A stretch of DNA of 64,000 bases, taken from the NCBI RefSeq assembly GCF_023701695.1, contig NZ_JAJOZC010000001.1, positions 2,418,001 to 2,482,000 of the forward strand, read 5' to 3'. Both the position numbers and the translations under genes were made by a program. Positions 52,087-62,923 of the stretch are shown piece after piece (position 1 is the stretch's first letter; each line of letters starts with the position of its first letter). This stretch comes from Streptomyces sp. RKAG290. Lineage in GTDB: Bacteria > Actinomycetota > Actinomycetes > Streptomycetales > Streptomycetaceae. The notes under the pieces were generated by a model, which was given only the letters and a program-made list of their open reading frames with translations, was not told where the DNA came from and did no database searches.

Positions 52087-53210
52087 TCGGCCAGCAGGTC
52101 GTCGCCGTTCTCGATGCCGACGGAGAGCCTGACCAGGTCGGCGGGGACCTCCAGCGGCGAACCGGCGGCCGAGGCGTGCGTCATCCGGCCGGGGTGCTCC
52201 AGCAGCGACTCGACGCCGCCGAGGGACTCTCCGAGCGTGAAGAGCTTCGCCCGGTTGCAGACCGCCACCGCGGCCTCCTCGCCGCCCGCGACCCGGAAGG
52301 ACACCATCCCGCCGAACGCCTTCATCTGCTTGGCGGCGACCTCGTGCCCCGGGTGCTCGGGCAGTCCCGGGTACAGGACCTGGGTGACCCGGGGGTGCCG
52401 GGTCAGCAGGTCGGCGACCTTGGTGGCGTTCTCGGTGTGCCGGTCCATCCGGACCGCCAGGGTCTTGATGCCGCGCAGCACCAGCCAGGCGTCGAAGGGC
52501 CCGGCCACCGCTCCCATCGCGTTCTGGTGGTACGCCAACTCCTCGGAGAGGTCCGGGTCGTTGACGACCAGGGCGCCGCCGACGACGTCCGAGTGGCCGC
52601 CCATGTACTTGGTGGTGGAGTGCACCACCACATCGGCGCCCAGGGCGAGGGGCTGCTGGAGGTAGGGACTGGCGAAGGTGTTGTCGACGACCAGCCGCGC
52701 ACCCGCCGTGCGGGCGACGTCGGCGATGGCCGCGATGTCGGTGATGCCGAGCAGCGGGTTGGAGGGTGTCTCCACCCAGATCGCCTTGGTGCGCGGGGTG
52801 ATCGCGGCCCGTACCGCCGCCACGTCCGAGGTGTCGGCGACCGAGAACTCCACGCCCCAGCGCGAGGCGACCTTCGCGAACAGCCGGAACGTGCCGCCGT
52901 AGGCGTCGTTCGGGATGACCACGTGGTCGCCGGGCGTCAGCAGCGTACGGAGCAGGCAGTCCTCGGCGGCAAGACCGGACGCGAAGGCCAGTCCGCGGCG
53001 GCCGCCCTCAAGTGCCGCCAGGTTCTCCTCCAGGGCGGTACGCGTCGGGTTGGCGCTGCGGCTGTACTCGTAGCCGCCGCGCAGTCCGCCGACGCCGTCC
53101 TGCTTGTACGTGGACACCTGGTAAATGGGCGGAACAACAGCGCCGGTGAGGGGGTCGGCGGTGTTTCCCGCGTGGATCGCGAGAGTCTCGAAGCTGTGCT
53201 GGTCGCTCAT
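52065..53210 (-). CDS. metB: Cystathionine gamma-synthase/lyase (Cys/Met metabolism PLP enzyme)
   Basis: 381 residues from the ATG at 53210. Upstream in-frame extension lacks family sequence and is rejected. Signatures: SFETLAIHAGN, PPIYQVSTYKQ, YEYSRSANPTRTALEENLAALEGG, the Asp-Asn of LVVDNTFASPYLQQPL, and the PLP Lys in VHSTTKYMGGHSDVVGG (about 201). C-terminal LGESLGGVESLLEHPGRMTHAS and RLSVGIENGDDLLADL are also present. The enzyme makes cystathionine from O-succinyl- or O-acetylhomoserine and cysteine; gamma-lyases are very similar, so activity should be assigned with care. Confidence 0.9.
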   Translation of the reverse strand: MSDQHSFETLAIHAGNTADPLTGAVVPPIYQVSTYKQDGVGGLRGGYEYSRSANPTRTALEENLAALEGGRRGLAFASGLAAEDCLLRTLLTPGDHVVIPNDAYGGTFRLFAKVASRWGVEFSVADTSDVAAVRAAITPRTKAIWVETPSNPLLGITDIAAIADVARTAGARLVVDNTFASPYLQQPLALGADVVVHSTTKYMGGHSDVVGGALVVNDPDLSEELAYHQNAMGAVAGPFDAWLVLRGIKTLAVRMDRHTENATKVADLLTRHPRVTQVLYPGLPEHPGHEVAAKQMKAFGGMVSFRVAGGEEAAVAVCNRAKLFTLGESLGGVESLLEHPGRMTHASAAGSPLEVPADLVRLSVGIENGDDLLADLTQALG

Positions 53211-53277
53211 GAGGTCCGAGCGTAGTTCGTCGCGAGGGTGCGCACGGAGCACCGGGCCGTCCGGGGACAATGGGGGC

Positions 53278-54381
53278 ATGGAGATTCTCTGGTTCCTGCT
53301 CGCGCTGTGCATGCTCGCCGCGGTCGTCGGCCCCTTCGTGCTGCGCCGTCGCGGCGGTATCCGTCAGGTGGCGCCCGGTTCCCCCGACGCCGCCGACCCG
53401 GACACCTACGGCTTCCTGCGCCAGGAGGAGCTGGACGTCCGGATGCCGGGCCCCGACCAGGACCTCCTGGACGTACTCGATGTCGTCCAGGCCACCCAGG
53501 AGTGGCGGGCCGCCTCGCAGCTGCTGTCCGGGACGCCGAAGGAGGGCGAGGTGCGGTGGCAGCGGGTACAGGCGTTCGCCGGCGCCGCCTCGCTGGAGCT
53601 GGCGCAGCGGCCGGGTGTCGGCGGGGCGTGGCTGCGCAAGTGGCGGGCCGAGTCGCCGAAGGACGCGGGCGGTGCGGCCGTGCACGCCGAGTTCCTGGTC
53701 CAGCAGGCGTGGCGGTCCTCCACGGCGGGCACGGACGACTTCCGGATCATCCTGGAGGAGGCCCGAACGGTCGTCGGCGAGGCGGCGCTGCTGGCCCCGG
53801 GCGATCCCGTGCCGTATCTGGTGGAGCTGGCCGCCGCCCGTGGACTCGGATACTCGCACGAGGAGTTCGACCAGCTCTGGGCGAAGATCATCGACCGGGC
53901 GCCGGCGCACATGGGCGCCCACATCGCGGCGCTGCACTTCTGGTGCGAGAAGTGGCACGGCTCCCGGGAGGAGGCCGACCGCTTCGCCACCGCGGCGGCC
54001 GCCCGCGCCCCGCAGGGGTCCCTGCTGGCCGCGCTGCCGCTCTTCGCGGTGTACGAGCATCTGCCCGAGGTCAATCTGGTGCAGGGCTTCTACCGGAGCC
54101 TGGTGGTGACCAAGGCGGTCGAGGGCGCCCTGTTCGCGGTCCACGCGGCCCGCGCCGACGACCCGATGCTCGCGCACGTCCGCCATCTCCTGGTGCTGTT
54201 CCTGGTCCGGATGGAGCGGTGGTCGGAGGCGATGAACCAGTTCGTCCACATCGACGGCCACATCGGCGCCCTGCCGTGGACGGAGAGCCCCGACCCGGCC
54301 GCCGAGTACACCCTGCACCGGGCCCTGGCGGTGGCCGGCTACGAGGCGAACGGCGGCAGCCCGGCGACGCTGCTGCGGTAG
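53278..54381 (+). CDS. Hypothetical membrane-anchored TPR-like protein
   Basis: 367 residues from the ATG at 53278. One N-terminal membrane helix (ILWFLLALCMLAAVVGPFVL) is followed by a basic stretch and a long alpha-helical cytoplasmic region with no catalytic motif. Helical pairs such as AWRSSTAGTDDFRIILEEA and MERWSEAMNQFVHIDGHIG suggest degenerate TPR-like repeats. A related Trp/His-rich central part (GAHIAALHFWCEKWHGS) is distinctive. I do not recognise a named family. It is divergent from metB, with 67 bases between the starts. Confidence 0.75.
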   Translation: MEILWFLLALCMLAAVVGPFVLRRRGGIRQVAPGSPDAADPDTYGFLRQEELDVRMPGPDQDLLDVLDVVQATQEWRAASQLLSGTPKEGEVRWQRVQAFAGAASLELAQRPGVGGAWLRKWRAESPKDAGGAAVHAEFLVQQAWRSSTAGTDDFRIILEEARTVVGEAALLAPGDPVPYLVELAAARGLGYSHEEFDQLWAKIIDRAPAHMGAHIAALHFWCEKWHGSREEADRFATAAAARAPQGSLLAALPLFAVYEHLPEVNLVQGFYRSLVVTKAVEGALFAVHAARADDPMLAHVRHLLVLFLVRMERWSEAMNQFVHIDGHIGALPWTESPDPAAEYTLHRALAVAGYEANGGSPATLLR

Positions 54382-54463
54382 CGGGCCGGGCTCGCGGAAC
54401 CGCCGGCGCGCGCCGGTGTGCGACCGTGGATGCCGTACGTCCGACGCACGGACCGACCGAACG

Positions 54464-54604
54464 ATGGGACCGGTACTCCTCGTGGCACGACTGATACCCC
54501 TGATCCTGATCGGCCTCGGCCTCTACTTCTGGTTCAAGGCCCGCAAGCGGGCCGCCGCCTACGTGGAGGCCACCGAGTCCGAGGACGGCACGCCCCGCCC
54601 CTGA
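54464..54604 (+). CDS. Very small membrane protein
   Basis: 46 residues from the ATG at 54464. A membrane helix ([19 protein letters not shown]) is followed by a basic patch ([14 protein letters not shown]). It lies between the TPR-like gene and msrA on the same strand. Short, but its topology is clear; function unknown. Confidence 0.6.
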   Translation: MGPVLLVARLIPLILIGLGLYFWFKARKRAAAYVEATESEDGTPRP

Positions 54605-54677
54605 CGGGAGGGGAGGAATCCACGGGGGTCCCGGTGCGTTGTACGGACAGCACGCCGACCCCAGGAGGAGCCCCCGC

Positions 54678-55343
54678 ATGTTCCTGCACCGCCGTACCCC
54701 GCAGCTCCCCACTCAGGAGGAGGCCCTGCGCGGCCGCCCCACCCCGGAATTCACCGTCCCGTCCCGCCACACGGTCCTGGGCAACGCCCTGCTGGGCCCG
54801 TACCCGGAGGGCCTGGAGGTCGCGGACTTCGCGATGGGCTGTTTCTGGGGCGCCGAACGCAAGTTCTGGCAGACGGACGGCGTCTGGACGACGCTCGTCG
54901 GCTACCAGGGCGGATACACGGAGAACCCCGCGTACGAAGAGGTCTGCTCGGGCCTGACCGGCCACACGGAGGCGGTCCGCGTCGTCTACGACCCCAGGAC
55001 CGTCACGTACCCCGAGCTGCTGAAGGTCTTCTGGGAGTCCCACGACCCGACCCAGGGCTTCCGCCAGGGCAACGACGTGGGCACGCAGTACCGCTCGGCG
55101 ATCTACACCCACTCCCCCGAGCAGGCAGCGGCCGTCAAGGCCTCCCGCGAGGCCTACCAGAAGGTCCTCACCGGCTCCGGCTACGGCGAGATCAGCACGG
55201 AGATCCTCCCGGCGGAGGGCCGCACGTTCTGGCCCGCGGAAGCGGCGCACCAGCAGTACCTGGACAAGAACCCGGCCGGCTACTGCGGAATCGGCGGCAC
55301 GGGCGTCTCGTGCCCGATCGGCGTGGCCCGCGCGGACGGCTGA
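54678..55343 (+). CDS. msrA: Peptide methionine-(S)-S-oxide reductase
   Basis: 221 residues from the ATG at 54678, with CCAGGAGGAG upstream. The catalytic Cys is in the MsrA motif [14 protein letters not shown] (about 55). [26 protein letters not shown] and [22 protein letters not shown] are intact. The C-terminal [13 protein letters not shown] supplies the resolving cysteines. MsrA repairs S-methionine sulfoxide in proteins at the expense of thioredoxin. Likely monocistronic. Confidence 0.95.
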   Translation: MFLHRRTPQLPTQEEALRGRPTPEFTVPSRHTVLGNALLGPYPEGLEVADFAMGCFWGAERKFWQTDGVWTTLVGYQGGYTENPAYEEVCSGLTGHTEAVRVVYDPRTVTYPELLKVFWESHDPTQGFRQGNDVGTQYRSAIYTHSPEQAAAVKASREAYQKVLTGSGYGEISTEILPAEGRTFWPAEAAHQQYLDKNPAGYCGIGGTGVSCPIGVARADG

Positions 55344-55466
55344 GCGGGGCGGGACAGCGCGCTCAGATCCCGCAGCCGCGCAGCTGATCCACGGATCCTT
55401 CCTTCCACCCCCGCACCACCCCAAGGGCGGTACGCTCGCGGCGACTTGGACAGCGAGGGGTGGGCA

Positions 55467-55871
55467 ATGAAGCGGGACGAACGCGCGGACGCAGCGGCGA
55501 TCCGTTCCCTCACCGGGCGTCCCTGGTGGGGCGCGAACGAACTGTTGGCGTTCGTACTGGAGCTGGCCGCGCTCGCCTGTCTGTGCTGGTGGGGTTCGAC
55601 CGCCGGGGACGGCCTGGCCGTCCACCTGCTGCTGGGCATCGGGTTGCCGGCGGTCGCCATCGCCCTGTGGGGGACCTTCGCCGCACCTCGCGCCCGGATC
55701 CGGCTGCCGCTGGCGGGTGTGCTCGTGGTGAAGGCCGTGGTGCTGGGCGGGGGTGCCTTCGGGCTGTACCAGGTGGGGCATCCGGTGGCGGCCGTGGTGC
55801 TGGCCGTCGTGATGGTCCTGAACACCGCGCTGGCGGAGATCTTCCGGCACCGGCCGCCGGCCGAGACCTGA
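55467..55871 (+). CDS. DUF2568 (YrdB-like) integral membrane protein
   Basis: 134 residues from the ATG at 55467 (GAGGGG upstream). Four membrane helices with the DUF2568 pattern: NELLAFVLELAALACLCWWG, LLLGIGLPAVAIALWGTFAAPRA, VLVVKAVVLGGGAFGLY and HPVAAVVLAVVMVLNTALAE. Function unknown. It is convergent with gdhA and ends at a bidirectional hairpin. Confidence 0.85.
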   Translation: MKRDERADAAAIRSLTGRPWWGANELLAFVLELAALACLCWWGSTAGDGLAVHLLLGIGLPAVAIALWGTFAAPRARIRLPLAGVLVVKAVVLGGGAFGLYQVGHPVAAVVLAVVMVLNTALAEIFRHRPPAET

Positions 55872-55872
55872 C

Positions 55873-55901
55873 GGCCCCCGCCCCAGGTCCGGGGCGGGGC
55901 C
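55873..55901. terminator. Bidirectional terminator between DUF2568 and gdhA
   Basis: GGCCCCCGCCCC pairs with GGGGCGGGGCC (one bulged base) across AGGTCC, between two convergent stop codons. Confidence 0.7.
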
Positions 55902-55914
55902 GGTCACGTTCGGG

Positions 55915-57743
<1,829 letters not shown>

Positions 57744-58088
57744 CTACACCACCGCGGCGCGCAGGGCGGCCGCGGTCGCCCTGGGGTCGTAGCCCGGCGC
57801 GACGCCGTCCACGAGCACCACGGCGCCCGCAATGTTCCGGGTCCGCAGCGGGGCCAGCTTCCGGTAGTCGGGCGAGGCGTACCAGGCACGGGCGGCCTCG
57901 ATGTCGGGGAACTCCAGAACGACGATGGCACCGGGCCACTCGCCCTCCAGGACCTCGTGCTGGGCGACGTGGACCAGGAACCGGCCCCCGAACGGATCCA
58001 TCGTCGACTGCATGCCGTCGATGTAGTCGATCACCTCGCTGTTGGGCGGTCCTTCGGGCTGCAGGTGAGCGATTGCGTACGCGGTCAT
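57744..58088 (-). CDS. DUF1330 domain-containing protein
   Basis: 114 residues from the ATG at 58088. A dimeric alpha-beta barrel fold: YAIAHLQPEGPPNSEVIDYIDGMQSTMDPFGGRFLVH, then IVVLEFPDIEAARAWYASPDYRKLAPLR, typical of DUF1330 proteins, which are ferredoxin-like folds with no established reaction. Longer upstream in-frame sequence is low complexity and unlike the family, so the ATG at 58088 is preferred. Confidence 0.86.
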   Translation of the reverse strand: MTAYAIAHLQPEGPPNSEVIDYIDGMQSTMDPFGGRFLVHVAQHEVLEGEWPGAIVVLEFPDIEAARAWYASPDYRKLAPLRTRNIAGAVVLVDGVAPGYDPRATAAALRAAVV

Positions 58089-58223
58089 GTTCTCGTCCTC
58101 CGGTCGTCCCGCTGCTGGTGGACACCATGCTGCCGGAGGCGGCGGGGAGCGTCGATTACCCGCGAGGTAAGCGCCGTGCGCGGACCGGGTACGCGGTGAC
58201 AGGTAATCAGACATGATGCCGTC

Positions 58224-58853
58224 ATGAAGACATCACGGGGGACCCACAGGGCCCACGGGCCTTACGGGCCAACGCCGTTGACCGGAAGTCCGTCGCCCGG
58301 GTACGGACCGGCGAGACCCCCGCAGATACCCGGCCGGGCGGGGCGGCCCGGACATCGCACGCCACCTCGGGCCGGGGAGATGCGCCGCTATCTCGCCGTG
58401 GGGCTCGACTGCTACCTCTGCCTGGTCACCGCCGGGTTACTCGTCCGGCCGCACGTGGACTCCCCGTCCCGTCCCGGGGCCGTCGTCCTGCTGCTCGGGC
58501 CGGTGCTCGTTCTCTCGTTCCTCAACCAGGTGGTACTCACCGCGCTCGTCGGCGGCAGCGCGGGCAAACTGATCATGGGCATACGGGTGGTGAGCCTGCC
58601 GGACGCCGGAAGGCCGGCACCCGGGCAGCTGGTGCGGCGCTGGCTGCACGGTCTGTGCTGGCTGCCGCTGCAGCCCTGGTACGGGCTGCGCGCCCACCTC
58701 GCCCGCCCCGACGGTGTGGCCGGTCCGGCCCCGCGGGGCTGCGAGGAGGGCGACCCGTACGCGGAGCCTTACGCCGACCCGGCCGGACTGCGCCAGGTCC
58801 GCCGAAGCGATCTCGCGGCCCACCGCCGGGCCGCCGCCCGACGGGCGCTCTGA
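58224..58853 (+). CDS. RDD family membrane protein
   Basis: 209 residues. A Pro/Gly/Arg-rich cytoplasmic N-terminus (about 50 residues) precedes an RDD-like membrane domain: RRYLAVGLDCYLCLVTAGLLV, a second hydrophobic span (VVLLLGPVLVLSFLNQVVLTAL), then GGSAGKLIMGIRVVSLPDAGRP, which is the family's conserved post-helix motif (GKxLxGxRVV). The Arg-Asp-Asp signature itself is degenerate (VGLDCY). Function unknown. Confidence 0.82.
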   Translation: MKTSRGTHRAHGPYGPTPLTGSPSPGYGPARPPQIPGRAGRPGHRTPPRAGEMRRYLAVGLDCYLCLVTAGLLVRPHVDSPSRPGAVVLLLGPVLVLSFLNQVVLTALVGGSAGKLIMGIRVVSLPDAGRPAPGQLVRRWLHGLCWLPLQPWYGLRAHLARPDGVAGPAPRGCEEGDPYAEPYADPAGLRQVRRSDLAAHRRAAARRAL

Positions 58854-58939
58854 GCCCGGGGTCCCGGCCCGAGGCCGCCGCCGTCCGCCGGCCCGTGACG
58901 TGGGACCCCGTACGGCGACGGCACCTGTGCGCGGACGGG

Positions 58940-59622
58940 TCAGGCCGCCGCGTTCTCCGTGATGGTGACCTTGCCCTTGCGGATGGTCGCCAGCCGCGGG
59001 CCCTGCGGGCGATCGCGCTGTCGTGGGTGACCATGATGAAGGTCAGGCCGTGCTCCTTCCACATGGTCTCCAGCACCTCCATGATCTCGTCGCGCATGGA
59101 CTCGTCGAGGTTGCCGGTGGGTTCGTCGGCGAGCAGCACCTTGGGCTGCTTGACCAGGGCCCTGGCGATCGCCACCCGCTGCTGCTGACCGCCGGACATC
59201 TCGCCGGGCAGATGGCCGAGCCGCTCGCCGAGACCGACCGAGTCCAGCGCCTCGGCGGCCCGTCTGCGCCGCTGTGCCGCCTTGCCGCCGAGCGGGACGA
59301 GAGCCGTCTCGACGTTCTCCTGAGCGGTGAGCGTCGGGATGAGGTTGAAGCTCTGGAAGACGAAGCCGATGTTCTCCGCACGCACCTTGGTGAGCTTGGC
59401 CTCGCTGAGCTTCGCCAGGTCCACCCCGTCGAGTTCGACGCTGCCGGCCGTGGGGCGGTCCAGGCCGCCGAGCATCTGCAGCAGCGTGGACTTGCCGCCG
59501 CCGGTGGGTCCCTGGATGACCAGGCGGCCGCCGTCCTCGATGGTCAGATCGACGCCGGCGAGCGCGTGGACGGTGGACTTGCCGCGCGTGTAGCGCTTGG
59601 TGACGCCTTGAAGCGTGTACAT
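58940..59622 (-). pseudogene. MacB-type ABC transporter ATPase, frameshifted near the C-terminus
   Basis: From the ATG at 59622: Walker A VIQGPTGGGKSTLLQMLGGLDRP, Q-loop FVFQSFNLIPTLTAQENV, signature MSGGQQQRVAIARALV, Walker B LLADEPTGNLD and His switch FIMVTHDSAIARRA. The frame then diverges; the family ending RLATIRKGKVTITENAAA is in the next frame and stops at 58940. One extra G in GGG at 58998-59000 (C on the coding strand) joins them into 227 residues, standard for a MacB/LolD-like ATPase. It is paired with the permease gene 113 bases upstream on the same strand. A sequencing indel is likely. Confidence 0.88.
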
Positions 59623-59735
59623 GGGTCAGCTCCTGCTGGACGGTGATCGCGGGTCCCGGCGAACACCTTGCGGATCGCGGGTCGCTGCGGGACGGGGCAG
59701 GGGCACCCGGTCGCCGGGGCCCCATGACGGCTGGA

Positions 59736-61190
59736 CTACTCGACGCGGCGCAGCGCGTCCGCGGGGCGCAGCCGGGAGGCGCGCCAGCCGCCGAAGGCGC
59801 CCGCGATCAGTCCGCCCGCCACGGCCAGGCCGACGGCGATCAGGATGATCGAGAGGGAGACGGGTGCGGTCAGCGCGATGTCGAGGGCCTTGGAGGCGGT
59901 CTGCCGGCCGGGGCCGCCCATCATTCCGCCGCGCATTCCGCCGCCGGCGCCGCCCGAGGAGCCGAGCTGCGCCGTGAGTGTGGGGCTGACCGCGGTGACG
60001 GCGTACGCGCCGCCGAGGCCGACCGCGATGCCGAGGACGCCGCCCATCAGGCCGTTGACGAGGGCCTCGCCGACGACCTGGCGGGTGACCCGGCCGCTCT
60101 TCCAGCCGAGCGCCTTGAGCGTGCCGAACTCCCGCACCCGGCGGCTGACGGCGGAGGAGGTGAGCAGGCCCGCTACCAGGAAGGCGGCGATCAGCACGGC
60201 GATGGAGAGCCACTTGCCGACGCTGGAGGCCAGGTCGGACGCCGTGGACAGGGAGCCGGAGACCGTGTCGGCCAGGTCGGCGGAGGTGGTGACCGTGGTG
60301 CCCGTGATGTTCTTCTGGATCGTGGCCTTGACGCCGTCGATCTGCTGCGAGTCCGCGGCCTTGACGTAGACCGTGGTGACCTTGTCCTTCGCGTCGGCGA
60401 GGGTCTGCGCCTGCTTGAGCGGGATGTAGAGGTTGGCGGCCGCGTCGCCACTGTCGGCCGTCGAGACGCCGACGATGGTGAACTCGGTGCCGTGGACAGT
60501 CACCGTCTTGCCGACCGAGAGCTTCTTCTCCTTGGCGTACGCGGCGTCGACGACGGCCACCTTGCCGTTGGTCTCGGTGCTCTTGAACGTCCGCCCCGCG
60601 GTGATCTTCGAGGAGGTCAGCGGGCCCAGGTCCTGCTTGGTGACGTCGGTGCCGTACACCGTGTAGGAGTTGACGTCGAAGGAGGCGCCGCCGCCCCTGA
60701 CCTCGCCCTGCGGCTGGCCGCTGCCTCCGGGGCCGCCGCGGCCGCCCTGGGCCGTGCCGCCCTCCTGCTTGAACTCACCGCGCTTGAACTGCCCGTCCAC
60801 CTTCATGACGGTCATGCTCAGTCCGCCGACGGCGTCGGCGACGCCGCTCTGCTTGTCCACCTTGTCGACCGTGGTGGAGGCCAGCGTCTGGAAGCCCTGG
60901 ACCATGACCCGGTCCGTGCTCTGCGTCGAGTCGTCGCCGCTGTCCTTGGCGTCGAAGTCGAACCTGGGCCGCTGCGTGCCGGAACCCGGAGCCGCGGCGG
61001 CCTTGGTGACGGTCATGTCGGTACCGAGGCCGTACAGCGATTCCAGGACCTTGTCCTGGGCCTTGCTCATGCCCGAGGAGACCGAGCTGACGATGATGAC
61101 CAGCGCAATGCCGAGGGCGAGCCCCGAGGCGACGACGAGCGCCGCCTTTCTGCGGCGGCGCAGCTCGCGCCGGAGGTAGGTGAAGAACAT
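59736..61190 (-). CDS. MacB/FtsX-type ABC transporter permease
   Basis: 484 residues. The first membrane helix (ALVVASGLALGIALVIIVSSVSSGM) is followed by a large extracytoplasmic MacB_PCD domain with a Gly-rich insert (QGGRGGPGGSGQPQGEVRGG) and three C-terminal helices (WLSIAVLIAAFLVAGLLTSSAVSRRVREFGTLKALGWKS; GEALVNGLMGGVLGIAVGLGGAYAV; LSIILIAVGLAVAGGLIAGAFGGWRASRL) typical of FtsX. Partner of the adjacent ATPase. Such pairs export peptides, antibiotics or lipoproteins, or act mechanically. The Gly insert is unusually long. Confidence 0.9.
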   Translation of the reverse strand: MFFTYLRRELRRRRKAALVVASGLALGIALVIIVSSVSSGMSKAQDKVLESLYGLGTDMTVTKAAAAPGSGTQRPRFDFDAKDSGDDSTQSTDRVMVQGFQTLASTTVDKVDKQSGVADAVGGLSMTVMKVDGQFKRGEFKQEGGTAQGGRGGPGGSGQPQGEVRGGGASFDVNSYTVYGTDVTKQDLGPLTSSKITAGRTFKSTETNGKVAVVDAAYAKEKKLSVGKTVTVHGTEFTIVGVSTADSGDAAANLYIPLKQAQTLADAKDKVTTVYVKAADSQQIDGVKATIQKNITGTTVTTSADLADTVSGSLSTASDLASSVGKWLSIAVLIAAFLVAGLLTSSAVSRRVREFGTLKALGWKSGRVTRQVVGEALVNGLMGGVLGIAVGLGGAYAVTAVSPTLTAQLGSSGGAGGGMRGGMMGGPGRQTASKALDIALTAPVSLSIILIAVGLAVAGGLIAGAFGGWRASRLRPADALRRVE

Positions 61191-61258
61191 GGCGCGAGGT
61201 TATGGACCGCTTGTGATGGTGGGTTAAGGCCACCATGAGAGACCCATGAGAACGCCGA

Positions 61259-61301
61259 AGGCGGCGGCGCCGGGATCCGTGCGGATCCGGTGCCGCCGCC
61301 T
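61259..61301 (-). terminator. Extended hairpin between L,D-transpeptidase and ABC permease
   Basis: AGGCGGCGGC (61259-61268) pairs with GCCGCCGCCT (61292-61301), and inside it GGATCC/GGATCC pair around GTGC. It lies downstream of the L,D-transpeptidase on the minus strand and should end that transcript. Confidence 0.75.
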
Positions 61302-61368
61302 GGCGTACGGGACTTGGGGCCGGTGGCGGGTCCACCCCTGGTGAGGGGACCCGGTACGCCGGATCAGG

Positions 61369-62640
61369 TCAGGCCACGGAACCCGCGGTCCACTCGGCCC
61401 AGCTCATGTTCCAGCCGTTGAGTCCGTTGTCGGGCTTGATGGTCTTGTCCGGGGAGTTCTTGATGACGACCACGTCACCGACGATGGAGTTGTCGTAGAA
61501 CCAGGCGGCGGGCTGGTTGGGATCGCCCGCACCCTTCGTGTCGGAGAGACCGACGCAGCCGTGGCTGGTGTTGGCGCTGCCGAAGATCGACTTGGCGCCC
61601 CAGTAGTTGCCGTGGATGAAGGTGCCCGACGTGGACAGCCGCATGGCGTGCGGCACGTCCTTGATGTCGTACTCGCCCTTGCCGTCGTCATCGGTGAAGC
61701 CGACCGTGGAGCCGTCCATCCGGGTCTCCTTGAACTTCTCGGAGATCACCATCTGGCCGTTGTAGGTCGGGTTGTCCGACGAACCGGCGGAGATCGGGAT
61801 GGTCTTGATCGTCTTCCCGTTCTGGGTGACGGTCATCGTGTGCGTCTTGGCGTCCACGGTGGAGACCTGGTTGCGGCCGACCTTGAAGGTGACCGTCTTC
61901 TGCTGCACGCCGTAGACGCCGTCCGCGCCTTCGACGCCGTCCAGCGCCAGCTTCAGCGTGACGGTGGAGCCGCCCTGCCAGTAGTCCTCGGGGCGCAGGT
62001 CCAGGCGCTGCGAGTTGAACCAGTGGCCGGCGACCTGCTGGCCGCTGCTGGACGTGACCTTGATGCCGTCCAGGACGGCCTTCTTGTCCGTGATCGCCTT
62101 GTTGAAGTTGATCGAGACGGGCATGCCGACGCCGACGGTGGAGCCGTCCTCGGGGGTGAAGTTCCCGATGAAGCTGTTGGCGGGCGACACGGTGGTGAAG
62201 GAGGAGTTCTCGTGCGCCTCGCGGCCCTTCGAGTCCTGCGCCGTCGCGTTGATCTTGTACGTGGTCGAGCGCGCCAGCTGGGCGTCCGGCTTCCAGGTGG
62301 TGCCGTCGGCGGAGAGGGTGCCCTTGACGGCCTCTCCGGCCGCCGTGGTCATCGTGACGACCGTCAGCTTGCCCTTGGCGACGGTGACCTTGGCGTCGTT
62401 GTTGATGCTCGCGTTGGTAGCGCCGTTCTTCGGCGAGATCGCTATCTGCGCCTCGGAGGCCTCCTCGGCCGCCGCCTTGTCGACCTCGGCCGCCTGTGAC
62501 TTCTTCGAGCTGTCGGGGCTAGGGCCGCCCTGGGCGTCGCCGTCGCTGCAGGCCGAAAGCACCAGCACGCCGCCGAGCAGTGCGGACGCGGCCATGAGGC
62601 CCCTGCGCCGCTTGCTGTCCGTCATCACACGCTTCTCCAT
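61369..62640 (-). CDS. L,D-transpeptidase lipoprotein (Ig-like + YkuD)
   Basis: 423 residues from the ATG at 62640. The ATG at 62625, with GGAG upstream, is a good alternative. The lipoprotein signal ends in VLVLSAC; the linker is Ser/Lys/Ala-rich. Two immunoglobulin-like domains follow (about 70-250; AVKGTLSADGTTWKPDAQLARSTTY and TVGVGMPVSINFNKAITDKKAV), then a YkuD catalytic domain with HGNYWGAKSIFGSANTSHGCVGLSDT containing the catalytic Cys. This is the architecture of mycobacterial Ldt enzymes, which form 3-3 cross-links in peptidoglycan. It is important where cross-links are L,D-type, as in Streptomyces and mycobacteria. Confidence 0.94.
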   Translation of the reverse strand: MEKRVMTDSKRRRGLMAASALLGGVLVLSACSDGDAQGGPSPDSSKKSQAAEVDKAAAEEASEAQIAISPKNGATNASINNDAKVTVAKGKLTVVTMTTAAGEAVKGTLSADGTTWKPDAQLARSTTYKINATAQDSKGREAHENSSFTTVSPANSFIGNFTPEDGSTVGVGMPVSINFNKAITDKKAVLDGIKVTSSSGQQVAGHWFNSQRLDLRPEDYWQGGSTVTLKLALDGVEGADGVYGVQQKTVTFKVGRNQVSTVDAKTHTMTVTQNGKTIKTIPISAGSSDNPTYNGQMVISEKFKETRMDGSTVGFTDDDGKGEYDIKDVPHAMRLSTSGTFIHGNYWGAKSIFGSANTSHGCVGLSDTKGAGDPNQPAAWFYDNSIVGDVVVIKNSPDKTIKPDNGLNGWNMSWAEWTAGSVA

Positions 62641-62873
62641 CGTTGCCGAAATCCCCAAAAACCCCGAGCTAGGCCGTTGACCGGCGATACCCGTCAATAC
62701 TCCAAGAACACCCCGAATGGGTCCCTCGTTCCACATCTGCGGGAGATGTGGGGAACACCACTCATCGACGCGGTGGTTCCTGTGGTGGTTCCTGTGGTCC
62801 ACCACGTGGGTGCCGCCGGCGTCCGACCCGGTTTACAGCAGGTTCACGACCCGGTCCACCGGCTGTGTCGCGC

Positions 62874-62914
62874 ACACCGGCCCCGGCCCGCCGGGAGCGG
62901 GCCGGGGCCGGTGT
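62874..62914 (-). terminator. Strong terminator of the acidic-protein gene
   Basis: Perfect 18-bp stem (62874-62891 with 62897-62914, arm ACACCGGCCCCGGCCCGC) with a 5-nt loop, 10 bases after the minus-strand stop codon at 62924. Confidence 0.85.
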
Positions 62915-62923
62915 CTCCACCTG

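Noticed and set aside
62772..62795. Tandem repeat GGTGGTTCCTGT x2 upstream of the L,D-transpeptidase
   Set aside because: Only two units of 12 bases with a small hairpin; not enough to call a regulatory site.
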